Shown: piece by piece, positions 8,023-15,928 of the stretch
Layout: each line of letters starts with the position of its first letter
Numbering within the stretch: the stretch's first letter is position 1
NCBI RefSeq assembly: GCF_006352025.1
Contig: NZ_CP040936.1
Span: 4,404,001 to 4,468,000 of the forward strand
Length of the DNA: 64,000 nucleotides
Origin: Hymenobacter sp. DG01
GTDB lineage: Bacteria; Bacteroidota; Bacteroidia; Cytophagales; Hymenobacteraceae
Direction: 5' to 3'
The notes under the pieces: generated by a model
The model's database searches: none
Seen by the model: only the letters and a program-made list of their open reading frames with translations
Told to the model about the DNA's origin: nothing
Translations under genes and position numbers: made by a program

Positions 8023-8964
8023 CTACTTTTCCAGCATCTCGGCCAGCAGCCCTTCCTTAAGAGCGTAGGCCGAGGTTTGAATGCGGGTGATGCCGGTCAT
8101 CTTCAGCACGAAATCAATCAGCACGGAGGCCACCACCAGCATATCGGCGCGCATGGGCAGAATGCCGGGCAGAGCCACGCGCTGCTCGTGGTTAAGGCCA
8201 AGGAGCTGTTGGTAGCTGGTTTGGAAGCTGCTGAGGGCCAGTTCCGTGCTGGGCGGCAACTCCGCTTCGGTGCGCAGTTGGCCCAATTGCATATCGGCCA
8301 GGCTGTCGAAGCTGCCTGAGGCGCCTACCAAACCTACGGGCCGAAACTCGCGCACTGCGGCTGCCAGCGGGGCCAGTACCTCTGTCAGGTACTGCTGCTC
8401 TGCGGCCACGGCTTCGGGCGGAAACACGCCGCTGGGGTCCGGAAAGAACCTGTCGAGCAGCCGCTGGGCGCCAATTTCGAAGCTTTGCTTCCAGAAAATA
8501 GTGGTGGCATCGGCAATGATAAACTCCACCGAGCCGCCACCGATGTCTATAATCAGGTGGGGCTGGGTGCCTAGCGGTACGGCCCGGCGCACGCCCTTGG
8601 CTATCAGTTCGGCCTCCCGCTCCCCCGGTATCACCTCCACCCGAATTCCGGTTTGCTCGAAGATGGCCTGGGCCAGGGCTGGCCCGTTGCGCGTGACGCG
8701 CATAGCGCTGGTGGCCGTAGCCCGCACATCCGTGACTTGATGCAACTCAATTTCCTCTTTGAAGCCCACCAGCGTGTGCAGCGCCCGCTCAAAAGCCGTC
8801 GGCGCGATTTCGCCTTTGCTGATGCCGCCCTCGCCCAAGCGCACGCCCACCTTAGTGCGCAATAGCGTAACGGGCTGTTGGTGGCTGGGCTCCGGCAGCT
8901 CCACGATGAGCAGGTGAAACGTATTCGTGCCCATATCAATCAGGGCCAGACGGCGGTGGCGCAT
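8023..8964 (-). CDS. Ppx/GppA family phosphatase (exopolyphosphatase-like)
   Basis: 313 residues with the ASKHA-fold phosphate motifs: LALIDMGTNTFHLLIVE at the N-terminus (phosphate 1), LIIDIGGGSVEFII near 137-150 (phosphate 2), and GVRLGEGGISKGEI between them. The length corresponds to the two-domain short form without the C-terminal HD domain of E. coli Ppx. The predicted reaction is removal of phosphate from polyphosphate or pppGpp; which one cannot be decided here. It is cytosolic and a single gene, convergent with the metallopeptidase. Confidence 0.9.
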   Translation of the reverse strand: MRHRRLALIDMGTNTFHLLIVELPEPSHQQPVTLLRTKVGVRLGEGGISKGEIAPTAFERALHTLVGFKEEIELHQVTDVRATATSAMRVTRNGPALAQAIFEQTGIRVEVIPGEREAELIAKGVRRAVPLGTQPHLIIDIGGGSVEFIIADATTIFWKQSFEIGAQRLLDRFFPDPSGVFPPEAVAAEQQYLTEVLAPLAAAVREFRPVGLVGASGSFDSLADMQLGQLRTEAELPPSTELALSSFQTSYQQLLGLNHEQRVALPGILPMRADMLVVASVLIDFVLKMTGITRIQTSAYALKEGLLAEMLEK

Positions 8965-9042
8965 AAGGGAAGGGTTTGTATAGGGCGTGAGGGTAGGAGG
9001 GTGCGCGGAGCAACAGGGAAGTGCGAAGGCCGAAACTCTATC

Positions 9043-9146
9043 AGAACGTCATTCCGAGCGTAGCCGAGGAATCTTGCGTGCTGACGTTGCATTAGCATTA
9101 CAACATCAGCACGCGAGATGTCTCGACAAGCTCGACATGACGTTCT
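9043..9146. repeat. Dispersed palindromic repeat, degenerate copy
   Basis: A 104-bp imperfect inverted repeat, starting AGAACGTCATTCCGAGCG and ending CATGACGTTCT, with a loop of about 21 bases. It is the same element as the perfect copy at 11574-11668, with several mismatches in the right arm. It lies between two minus-strand genes. It resembles the long REP/MITE-like palindromes of Cytophagales genomes. Confidence 0.85.
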
Positions 9147-9180
9147 TTGTTTCTTTTCACCTCCTCACCTCATTACCTCC

Positions 9181-10065
9181 TTAGGTCGCAAACCGGCAGA
9201 ACGTGCCCAGGGGCAGCTTGCGGGCGGCTTTATCGTGCAGGTAAATCTCCCCAATTTCACGGCTTTGGCGGGCCTGCGGAAATATCTCGTGGACCAGGTT
9301 TTCCAGAATCAGGGCCGAAAAGCCCAAGGAGTACAGGTTGATGAGGAAGAAGTGGTCTTCGGGGTCCAGTAGCTCCTTGCAGAGTTTAAGCATTTCGTTC
9401 AGCTCATCTTCCAGCTGCCACTTCTCGCCGTTAGGGCCACGGCCGTAAGCGGGTGGGTCCAGAATGAGGCCCTGGTACTTGCTGCCGCGCTTCACCTCGC
9501 GCCGCACGTATTTCATGGCGTCTTCTACCAGCCAGCGTACGCCATCCAGGTTAGAAGCTTCCATGTTGTCGCGGGCCCAGAAGTTTACCTGCTTTACCGA
9601 GTCGAGGTGAGTGACGTCGGCGCCGGCGGCGCGGGCGGCCAGGGTAGCCGCGCCGGTGTAGGCAAACAGGTTTAGCACTCGGGGCTGCGCGGCTTTGCGT
9701 TGGCGCGTCTGGTTATAGATGAACTGCCAGTTGGGGTCCTGCTCCGGAAACAGGCCTACGTGCTTAAACGACGACATACCCAGCCGAAACCGCAGCTTCA
9801 GCCCATCGGGCCGCTCGTAGCCGATAACCCACTGCTCGGGCGTACCCGGCTTGATTTTCCACTGGCCGCGCTCCTGGCTGCCCTTCTCGCGGGTGAAAAT
9901 GGCGTTGGCTCGCTGCCACTCCGAGGCAGGCAGGTGCGGGTCCCAGATGGCCTGGGGCTCGGGGCGGGACAGAATGTGTTTGCCGAAGCGCTCCAGCTTC
10001 TCAAAGTTGCCGGCGTCGATCAGCTCGTAGTCGGCCCAGGGGCTGGTGGTGAGGAACGTGTACAT
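9181..10065 (-). CDS. Class I SAM-dependent methyltransferase (rRNA large-subunit methyltransferase I-like)
   Basis: 294 residues from the ATG at 10063-10065. The reading frame stays open upstream to 10476, but that part runs opposite the DinB gene and carries no family features, so I use the internal start MYTFLTTSPWADYEL. The SAM-binding motif I is VLNLFAYTGAATLAARAAGA, followed by VTHLDSVKQ (acidic motif II) and the catalytic-loop motif LILDPPAYGRGPNGEKW (DPPxxGRG). This pattern fits the RlmI/PF10672 group of RNA cytosine-5 or related methyltransferases, although an N-terminal PUA domain is missing. The substrate is inferred as RNA. Confidence 0.85.
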   Translation of the reverse strand: MYTFLTTSPWADYELIDAGNFEKLERFGKHILSRPEPQAIWDPHLPASEWQRANAIFTREKGSQERGQWKIKPGTPEQWVIGYERPDGLKLRFRLGMSSFKHVGLFPEQDPNWQFIYNQTRQRKAAQPRVLNLFAYTGAATLAARAAGADVTHLDSVKQVNFWARDNMEASNLDGVRWLVEDAMKYVRREVKRGSKYQGLILDPPAYGRGPNGEKWQLEDELNEMLKLCKELLDPEDHFFLINLYSLGFSALILENLVHEIFPQARQSREIGEIYLHDKAARKLPLGTFCRFAT

Positions 10066-10167
10066 AGAACTACCGTTAGCTGCCCGTGGGGGCAGGCGGG
10101 CAAAGGTACGGCATGGCACAGTCTCGGTGGGCACCGTATCTTCAGGGGAATACGAAGCAGAAGGAAG

Positions 10168-10653
10168 ATGCCACACGAAATCAACCGAATTACCGACCAG
10201 CTGCAGCGGGCTTTTGATGGGGATGCCTGGTCCGGGCCTTCCCTGCAGCAAACCCTGGCCGACATCACGGCAGCGCAGGCCGCTGCCTACCCCCTGCCCG
10301 GCGTGCATAGTGTAGGGGAACTGGTGCGCCACCTTACTACCTGGGCTGCTACCGTAGCCTGGCGCATAGAGCAGCGGCAAGTAACTCCGCTCACCAATGA
10401 GGACTGGCCTGCCTACCCCACAGCGCCCGATGAAGCCCGCTGGCAGCAGGCCCAGCAGGAACTCCGGCAAGCCCACGAGCGGTTACTAACCGCCACCCAA
10501 ACGCTGACGGAAGCCGACCTGGATACCGTGCTGAAAGAGGCACCCGGCCAGACGGCCAGCTCCCAAGTTTCGCTCTATATTCTGCTGCATGGCACCGTGC
10601 AGCATTATCTTTACCACGCCGGCCAAATAGCGCTGCTGCGCAAGTTTCTTTAA
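10168..10653 (+). CDS. DinB/YfiT-like four-helix protein
   Basis: 161 residues from the ATG at 10168. An opening HEINRITDQLQRAFDG is followed by VHSVGELVRHLTTWAATVAWRI (His47-like metal ligand region), and the C-terminus has ILLHGTVQHYLYHAGQIALLRK with two His. The three-His pattern in a four-helix bundle is that of the DinB superfamily, whose members include thiol S-transferases and damage-inducible proteins. The activity of this one is unknown. It lies 20 bases before dapF on the same strand, so the two are probably cotranscribed. Confidence 0.85.
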   Translation: MPHEINRITDQLQRAFDGDAWSGPSLQQTLADITAAQAAAYPLPGVHSVGELVRHLTTWAATVAWRIEQRQVTPLTNEDWPAYPTAPDEARWQQAQQELRQAHERLLTATQTLTEADLDTVLKEAPGQTASSQVSLYILLHGTVQHYLYHAGQIALLRKFL

Positions 10654-10673
10654 TCTCTTTTTGCTTTCCCTCA

Positions 10674-11483
10674 GTGACGCTTTCCTTCTACAAATACCAA
10701 GGCACCGGCAACGATTTCGTGATGGTGGACGACCGTGCCCATCAGTTCGATGAGCACAACCACCAGCTCGTGCGCTTCCTCTGCGACCGGCGCCGCGGCA
10801 TTGGGGCCGATGGCCTGATTCTGCTGCGCCAGCACCAGCAGTACGATTTCGAGATGGTGTACTTCAATGCCGATGGTTACGTGGGCTCCATGTGTGGCAA
10901 CGGCGGGCGCTGCACCGTGGCCTTTGCCAAGCAGCTGGGGGTAGTAAAAGACACTACCCATTTTCTGGCCGCCGATGGTCCCCACGATGCCCGCGTGGAT
11001 GCTGATGGCACAGTACACCTGCGCATGCAGGACGTCATCGGGCAGCAGGAGGTAGAAGAATACGGCGTGTTCCTGGATACGGGCTCGCCCCACCTTGTGC
11101 GTTTCCAGCCCGCCAGCACCCTGGCCGAGCTGAACGTGTTTACTGAGGGCCGGGCCATCCGCTACAATGAGCGGTTCCGGGAGAAAGGCACCAATGTGAA
11201 TTTCGTGGAGGCCCCCGCTACCCCCGGCCAGCCCTGGCAAGTGCGCACCTATGAGCGCGGGGTAGAAGATGAAACCCTGAGCTGCGGCACCGGTGTTACG
11301 GCCGTGGCCCTGGCCGCCTCCCGCCGGGGCGCCACCAGCCCGGTGCACCTGCGCACTCCCGGCGGCGACCTGCGCGTGTCCTTCGAGGCCCATCCCGATG
11401 GCTCTTTCACCAGCATCTTCCTCAGCGGCCCCGCCACGCGGGTCTTCAACGGAAAAATTGAGGTAGCTGACCGGGCAAAATAG
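10674..11483 (+). CDS. dapF: Diaminopimelate epimerase
   Basis: 269 residues, the usual length. It converts LL-diaminopimelate to the meso form for lysine and peptidoglycan synthesis, without a cofactor. The two catalytic cysteines are clear: Cys74 in MCGNGGRC and Cys204 in LSCGTGVTA. The opening FYKYQGTGNDFV is also a family signature. The start is a GTG at 10674; no ATG lies in a better position. Together with the DinB gene 20 bases upstream it forms a short operon. Its stop is followed by the palindromic repeat cluster. Confidence 0.97.
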   Translation: MTLSFYKYQGTGNDFVMVDDRAHQFDEHNHQLVRFLCDRRRGIGADGLILLRQHQQYDFEMVYFNADGYVGSMCGNGGRCTVAFAKQLGVVKDTTHFLAADGPHDARVDADGTVHLRMQDVIGQQEVEEYGVFLDTGSPHLVRFQPASTLAELNVFTEGRAIRYNERFREKGTNVNFVEAPATPGQPWQVRTYERGVEDETLSCGTGVTAVALAASRRGATSPVHLRTPGGDLRVSFEAHPDGSFTSIFLSGPATRVFNGKIEVADRAK

Positions 11484-11518
11484 CTTTCTGGTAGAAGCAG
11501 CACAGTCAGCACAAGAAC

Positions 11519-11556
11519 AGTCATGCAGAGGCGCAGCCGAAGCATCTCGCGTGCTG
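11519..11556 (+). repeat. Half copy of the dispersed palindromic repeat
   Basis: A single left arm related to the element at 11574-11668: it shares the GTCAT start, the GCGCAG core and the CATCTCGCGTGCTGA end, with substitutions, but has no right arm. It may be a decayed earlier insertion or half of a tandem pair. Confidence 0.7.
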
Positions 11557-11573
11557 AGGTTGCCATGGTACTT

Positions 11574-11668
11574 GTCATTCCGAGCGCAGTCGAGGAATCT
11601 CGCGTGCTGACGTACGATTAGCACCACAACATCAGCACGCGAGATTCCTCGACTGCGCTCGGAATGAC
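11574..11668. repeat. Dispersed palindromic repeat, perfect copy
   Basis: A perfect 37-bp inverted repeat: left arm 11574-11610, right arm 11632-11668, loop of 21 bases. It begins GTCATTCCGAGCGCAGTC. It lies between convergent genes (dapF and the exported protein) and could also act as a terminator or mRNA stabiliser. A second, degenerate copy is at 9043-9146. Confidence 0.93.
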
Positions 11669-11728
11669 GTTCTGTTTATATAGGTTCCTCGCTCGGCTCC
11701 GAAAAACAGCTGTTTGTTAGCTTATCAA

Positions 11729-12538
11729 TTATCCAGATGGCGTTTTGGCAAACGTTTTAAGCCGGATAGGTATGCCTAGTGTAGCGCTAAAGCCTGTTCC
11801 ACGCACATGGAGCGTAGTGAAGCCGCGTTGCGAGTTGTATTGATAGTCAACGGGTACCAGAACCATGTCGGTAAGGCCTTGCGTGTAAAACACGCTTAGG
11901 TTTAGCCTTTCTTTACCCAGACGGTAGAAGCGTGCTGTTACACCGCCTATCAGAAAGCCACCCCATTTCCTTTTGACGGTAGGTGTTTCTCTAAACTCAA
12001 TCGTATCGTAAAGCAGGCCTCCTCCAAGTTGGCCACACTCAAGGCAATTGTTGCCAATCCGGTTCAGGCCGCCGCCTAGTACGGCATCCAGCCTGAAGCT
12101 GGCAAGGTAAGTGTGCCGGATAGTATCTATTTCCTTGAGGTTATAGGCTCCGATGGTTCTGCTGACCAGCAAGGGCAGCTGGTGCATATACAGACTGGCT
12201 CCGTGCCCCTTCCATTCACCGTGGTACGGGTTGACGGTGTACTGTTGGGGCATTTGCAGACTATAAGACCACGCCAGGGCGCTACCGCTGTAACCAGCCG
12301 CGATACTCCATTTTTCTCTCATCTGCAAGCGTAGCATGGCTACTGCCTGTTCATCGAAACTGACGTCGCGAAGGGTGCTGTGCGCTTTAAAAGGCTTGGT
12401 GCCTTTGCCGAAATATGCTCCCTCCGCCTCATTGTGACTAATGCCCAGCTTCAGGTCAAGATACAGCTTGCTTTGCGCCTTCGCTCCTAATGCGAACATG
12501 GAGAGGGGTATAAGCAGTAAATAATATATGAAATTCAT
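11729..12538 (-). CDS. Exported protein of unknown function, probable outer-membrane beta-barrel
   Basis: 269 residues. The N-terminus MNFIYYLLLIPLSMFALGAKAQ is a clear signal peptide with an AxA site. The mature part alternates hydrophobic and polar residues in short strands with aromatic ends (for example VTARFYRLGKERLNLSVFYT and a C-terminal FSATLGIPIRL), in the style of small Bacteroidota outer-membrane barrels. I recognise no named family. Base composition is noticeably more AT-rich than its neighbours, and synonymous codons are less GC-biased, which suggests a strain-specific or transferred gene. It borders the palindromic repeat cluster. Confidence 0.75.
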   Translation of the reverse strand: MNFIYYLLLIPLSMFALGAKAQSKLYLDLKLGISHNEAEGAYFGKGTKPFKAHSTLRDVSFDEQAVAMLRLQMREKWSIAAGYSGSALAWSYSLQMPQQYTVNPYHGEWKGHGASLYMHQLPLLVSRTIGAYNLKEIDTIRHTYLASFRLDAVLGGGLNRIGNNCLECGQLGGGLLYDTIEFRETPTVKRKWGGFLIGGVTARFYRLGKERLNLSVFYTQGLTDMVLVPVDYQYNSQRGFTTLHVRGTGFSATLGIPIRLKTFAKTPSG

Positions 12539-12656
12539 TGAATATATAAGCAGTAGTTAGAGCTAAGTAAATGAAACAACGAAAAGTATAATCGGATTAG
12601 TGTAGTCTGGTATATAAACATGAGGTTATAAATGCGCTTAAACCAACAATAAAAAA

Positions 12657-12683
12657 CGCCGCGGACCCGGCGGGCTCACGGCG
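12657..12683 (-). terminator. Terminator after the aldo/keto reductase gene
   Basis: CGCCG/CGGCG arms enclose an inner GC-rich segment and are followed on the minus strand by a run of six T. It lies 33 bases past the aldo/keto reductase stop. Confidence 0.65.
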
Positions 12684-12715
12684 GTAAAACAATCGGTCAG
12701 CAAGCCAGAAGCTAG

Positions 12716-13735
12716 TTACAGCTGCCGGTCGCCTTTGGTGAAGTCCAGCATCCAGCCCGGGTACTCAGGAGCTAGCTTGCTAACCTCATCTAGCTGCTGC
12801 AGTTCTTCGGGCGAGAACTGTACGTCCACGGCCTTCAGGTTATCCTCCAGCTGGTCCATCTTTTTGGCCCCGATGATAACGCTACTCACCACCGGTTGGT
12901 GCAGGAGCCAGGCCAGGGCCAGTTGAGCCACTGTAGCGCCTTTGGCTTCGGCCATGGGCCGGAGCACGTCAATAATGTCGAAGGCTTTTTCCTTGTCCAC
13001 GGGCGGGAAGTCGAAGTTGACGCGGCGGGCGCCTTCCTCGTTCTGGTTTTCGCGGTTGAACTTACCGCTGAGGAAACCACCGGCCAGCGGGCTCCACACC
13101 ATCAGGCCTACCTTCTGATCCTGCAGCAAGGGTACCAACTCCCGCTCCAGGTCACGGCCTGCAATGGTATAGTAAGCCTGCAGCGAAACGTACTTTTCAA
13201 CGTGGTTGTAGGTGGAGTAGCTCAGCGCCTTCATCAGTTGCCAGGCTGCCACGTTGCTGGCCCCGATGTAGCGGACTTTGCCGCTGCGCACTAAATCATC
13301 GAGGGCGCGTAGCGTCTCTTCCAGGGGCGTCAGCGGGTCGTAGCTGTGGGTTTGGTAGAGGTCGATGTAGTCGGTTTTCAAGCGGCGCAGGCTGTCATCC
13401 ACCTGCTGAAAAATGTGCTTGCGGGTCAGGCCGGCATCGTTCGGACCTTCGCCCATCTTGCCGCGCACTTTGGTGGCCAGCACCACATCATGCCGCGAAA
13501 TGCCCAGGTTGTGCAACGACTGCCCTGTCAGCTCCTCCGACAGGCCCTCGGAGTACACGTTGGCCGTGTCGATGAAGTTGATGCCGGCATCAAGGGAGCG
13601 TTTTACCAGCTCGTCAACAGCTTGCTGATCCAGGGAGCCGATGGCTGCCGCCCAGCCTTTGCCACCAAACGTCATGGTGCCCAGGCATAGCTCCGATACC
13701 TTCAGGCCGGTATTGCCTAGCAGGTTATATTTCAT
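12716..13735 (-). CDS. Aldo/keto reductase
   Basis: 339 residues from the ATG at 13733-13735 (MKYNLLGNTGLKVSELCLGT, a textbook AKR opening). The frame is open further upstream to 13972, but that would overlap the divergent GNAT gene and adds no family sequence. The catalytic tetrad is visible: Asp and Tyr in NFIDTANVYSEGLSE, Lys in VVLATKVRGKMG, and His in DLYQTHSYDPLTP. The NADPH-binding end is SVIIGAKKMDQLEDNL. It is an NADPH-dependent carbonyl reductase of the AKR11/12-like 'YghZ/general' type; its substrate is unknown. It is a single gene with its own terminator. Confidence 0.92.
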   Translation of the reverse strand: MKYNLLGNTGLKVSELCLGTMTFGGKGWAAAIGSLDQQAVDELVKRSLDAGINFIDTANVYSEGLSEELTGQSLHNLGISRHDVVLATKVRGKMGEGPNDAGLTRKHIFQQVDDSLRRLKTDYIDLYQTHSYDPLTPLEETLRALDDLVRSGKVRYIGASNVAAWQLMKALSYSTYNHVEKYVSLQAYYTIAGRDLERELVPLLQDQKVGLMVWSPLAGGFLSGKFNRENQNEEGARRVNFDFPPVDKEKAFDIIDVLRPMAEAKGATVAQLALAWLLHQPVVSSVIIGAKKMDQLEDNLKAVDVQFSPEELQQLDEVSKLAPEYPGWMLDFTKGDRQL

Positions 13736-13816
13736 GTCAGGAAGATTAATTTGGATGATACCTGACTCAACTTCGCGGCCTGTAGGAATGTTGAAGTAAA
13801 ATTTGGGCCTCATCCC

Positions 13817-13844
13817 TTGTTTAGCGGCAAGGCCCGTAGGTTTG
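13817..13844 (+). promoter_or_regulatory. Bacteroidota-type promoter for the GNAT gene
   Basis: TTG at 13817-13819, a 17-base spacer, then TAGGTTTG at 13837-13844. This fits the TTG-N17-19-TAnnTTTG consensus. The start codon at 13869 implies a 5' leader of about 15-20 bases. Confidence 0.55.
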
Positions 13845-13868
13845 CTACCCCCACTCACAGCCTGAACC

Positions 13869-14387
13869 ATGCTCCGTTCCGAATTGATTTTTTTGCGCCC
13901 CCTGGAAGCCGAAGACCTCGATTTTCTGTACGCGCTGGAAAATAATCCGGAAGTCTGGGGTGTGTCCGACACGCTGGTTCCTGTGTCGCGGCACGTGCTG
14001 CGGCAGTACCTGGATAGTGCCGCAGCCGATTTTTTTGAGGTGCGGCAGCTACGGTTGGTTATTTGTGCAGTAGCTACTAGACAGGCCGTAGGTACATTGG
14101 ATATTTTTGGGTTTGAGCCTTTGCACCAACGGGCGGGGGTAGGAATTACTATTTTATCGGAATTCAGGCAGCAGGGATACGCCCGCGCGGCTCTAATCCT
14201 GCTGCTATCCTACGCCCGGCAACAACTGCAACTTCACCAAGTCTATTGTACTATTTCGGTATTAAATGTAGCTAGCTTGCAGCTGTTTGAGGGAGTAGGA
14301 TTCAGTAGGGTAGGGGTCCGGAGAGAGTGGCTTCGAACTCCTGATGGGTGGCAGGATGTTGTAGAAATGCAATATATTCTGGGCTGA
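13869..14387 (+). CDS. GNAT family N-acetyltransferase (RimJ/RimL/SpeG-like)
   Basis: 172 residues. The opening LIFLRPLEAEDLDFLYALENNPEVW is typical of the RimJ/RimL-like GNAT subgroup. The acetyl-CoA pyrophosphate-binding loop is in the segment GVGITILSEFRQQGYARAAL (R/QxxGxA). A C-terminal VLNVASLQLFEGVGFSRVGV gives the conserved Asn and Phe-x-GF strand. Likely acceptors are ribosomal proteins, polyamines or amino compounds; the sequence does not decide. It is divergent from the aldo/keto reductase with a good promoter in between. Codon use is somewhat more AT-rich than the neighbours. Confidence 0.88.
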   Translation: MLRSELIFLRPLEAEDLDFLYALENNPEVWGVSDTLVPVSRHVLRQYLDSAAADFFEVRQLRLVICAVATRQAVGTLDIFGFEPLHQRAGVGITILSEFRQQGYARAALILLLSYARQQLQLHQVYCTISVLNVASLQLFEGVGFSRVGVRREWLRTPDGWQDVVEMQYILG

Positions 14388-14553
14388 GGTAATAAATATC
14401 CCGTATGTTAGGCTCAACAGAGCCCAGCGCATTTAGTTAGAGCTCATCTATACCCTTTTTTCACGGGTGGCGTATGAGGGATAAACAGTAGCCTGCCATC
14501 GTGCTGTACGGTCCGGCGAAAGCGTTGCTGTTCTAACGTATTATCCCGCCTTT

Positions 14554-15768
14554 ATGTCGCTGTCTCCACCAGCGGAGCCGCCAGTGCGCGCCTCCCAGTC
14601 TTCCCTCGCTACCCAATCTGCTGCCCCTGCCGAAACGCTACCCTACGCCCTGCCTGATTTAGTTTGTTTTGCCCACCTGCACTGGGATTTTGTATGGCAG
14701 CGGCCCCAACACCTGATGTCGCGCTTTGCGCAACAGGGTCGGGTGTTCTACGTGGAAGATGCCTTCTACCACGCCGATAATCTGATTGAGCCGCACATGG
14801 AAGTGAAAGAGCGGCAACATGGCCTGAAAGTGCTGGTAGTTCACCTGCCAGATCATTTGCGCCACAACGAGGAAGCCTCCGAAGAGGCCCAATATGAAGT
14901 ATTGCGTCAATACTTCACGGAGCACAACATCGAGAATTTCATTGCCTGGTACTATACCCCTATGGCCCTGGGCAAGTCGCGCAAATTCACGCCGGCGCTT
15001 ACCATCTATGACTGCATGGATGAGCTGGCAGCTTTCAAGTTTGCGCCGCCGGCCCTGCGCGAGCGGGAGCAGGAGCTGTTCAAGAAGGCTGACTACGTAT
15101 TCACGGGAGGCCATACGCTCTACGAAGCCAAAAGCCAGCAGCACTCCGATGCGCACCCCTTCCCCAGCAGCATCGACAAAGACCACTTCGGGCAGGCCCG
15201 CCAGGAAATGCCCGAGCCCGCCGACCAGGCTGGCATTGCCCACCCCCGCGTGGGTTTCTTTGGAGTAGTAGATGAGCGCCTCGACATTGAGCTGCTCCGC
15301 CAGCTGGCCGACGCCCACCCCGAGTGGCAGTTCGTGATTATCGGCCCGGTAGTGAAAATCGACCCGGCTATGCTGCCCCGCCAGCAAAACATCCACTACC
15401 TCGGGGGCAAAGACTACCAAGAGCTGCCCGCCTACCTGCGCGGCTGGGATGTGGCTACCCTGCTCTTCGCCGACAACGAAAGCACGAAATTCATTTCGCC
15501 CACCAAAACGCCCGAGTACCTCGCGGCTGGCCGCCCGGTAGTAAGCACCCCTATCCGCGACGTGGTGCGCCCCTACGGGGACCTGAACCTGGTGCACATA
15601 GCTGATAACGCCAAGGACTTTGGCGCCGCCATTGAAAAAGCCCTGCTTCAGCACCAGGATGCCGACTGGCGCCAGCGCACCGATGATTACCTCGCGACTA
15701 TCAGCTGGGACCAGACCTGGCAGCAGATGGTGGCCTTGATGCAGAAAAAACTGACCGCTACCCGCTAG
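14554..15768 (+). CDS. Glycosyltransferase, GT-B fold (GT1/GT4-like)
   Basis: 404 residues. A disordered 30-residue Ser/Ala/Pro-rich N-terminus is followed by LVCFAHLHWDFVWQRPQHLM, a signature of glycosyltransferases found beside UDP-galactopyranose mutases. The nucleotide-sugar-binding half has VGFFGVVDERLDIELL and the conserved C-terminal acidic motif TKTPEYLAAGRPVVSTPIRD. There are no membrane segments, so it is cytosolic or membrane-peripheral. It begins the sugar locus that continues with glf, a GH1-like protein and an RmlD-like reductase. Given glf next to it, the donor could be UDP-galactofuranose; this is inference from context. Confidence 0.9.
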   Translation: MSLSPPAEPPVRASQSSLATQSAAPAETLPYALPDLVCFAHLHWDFVWQRPQHLMSRFAQQGRVFYVEDAFYHADNLIEPHMEVKERQHGLKVLVVHLPDHLRHNEEASEEAQYEVLRQYFTEHNIENFIAWYYTPMALGKSRKFTPALTIYDCMDELAAFKFAPPALREREQELFKKADYVFTGGHTLYEAKSQQHSDAHPFPSSIDKDHFGQARQEMPEPADQAGIAHPRVGFFGVVDERLDIELLRQLADAHPEWQFVIIGPVVKIDPAMLPRQQNIHYLGGKDYQELPAYLRGWDVATLLFADNESTKFISPTKTPEYLAAGRPVVSTPIRDVVRPYGDLNLVHIADNAKDFGAAIEKALLQHQDADWRQRTDDYLATISWDQTWQQMVALMQKKLTATR

Positions 15769-15828
15769 CGGATCATCTTAAGTTATCTGCCAACCGGCTG
15801 GTGCACGCAAGGGGCCGAAAGGCCACCA

Positions 15829-15853
15829 GGCTACCCAGCTACCCAGCTACCCT
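15829..15853 (+). repeat. Three tandem GCTACCC units
   Basis: Three near-identical GCTACCCA units in a row in the spacer between the glycosyltransferase and glf. They belong to the window-wide CTACCC motif. Confidence 0.6.
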
Positions 15854-15928
15854 CCCCGGAATTCTCGCCCTCCTGTCCAACCCTGCCCGTTCATCCCCCT
15901 CATTCTTTCCTTAAAACTCCGCTTAGCT

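Noticed and set aside
10066..10476. N-terminal extension of the methyltransferase gene
   Set aside because: It would overlap the DinB gene antisense and adds Pro/Gly/Arg-rich sequence with no homology; the start at 10065 gives the family N-terminus.
13736..13972. Upstream extension of the aldo/keto reductase
   Set aside because: The extra 79 residues overlap the promoter and start of the divergent GNAT gene; the AKR family begins at MKYNLLG.
15829..15853. Tandem GCTACCC units as a CRISPR or VNTR
   Set aside because: Only three 8-base units without spacers; explained as part of the abundant CTACCC motif.
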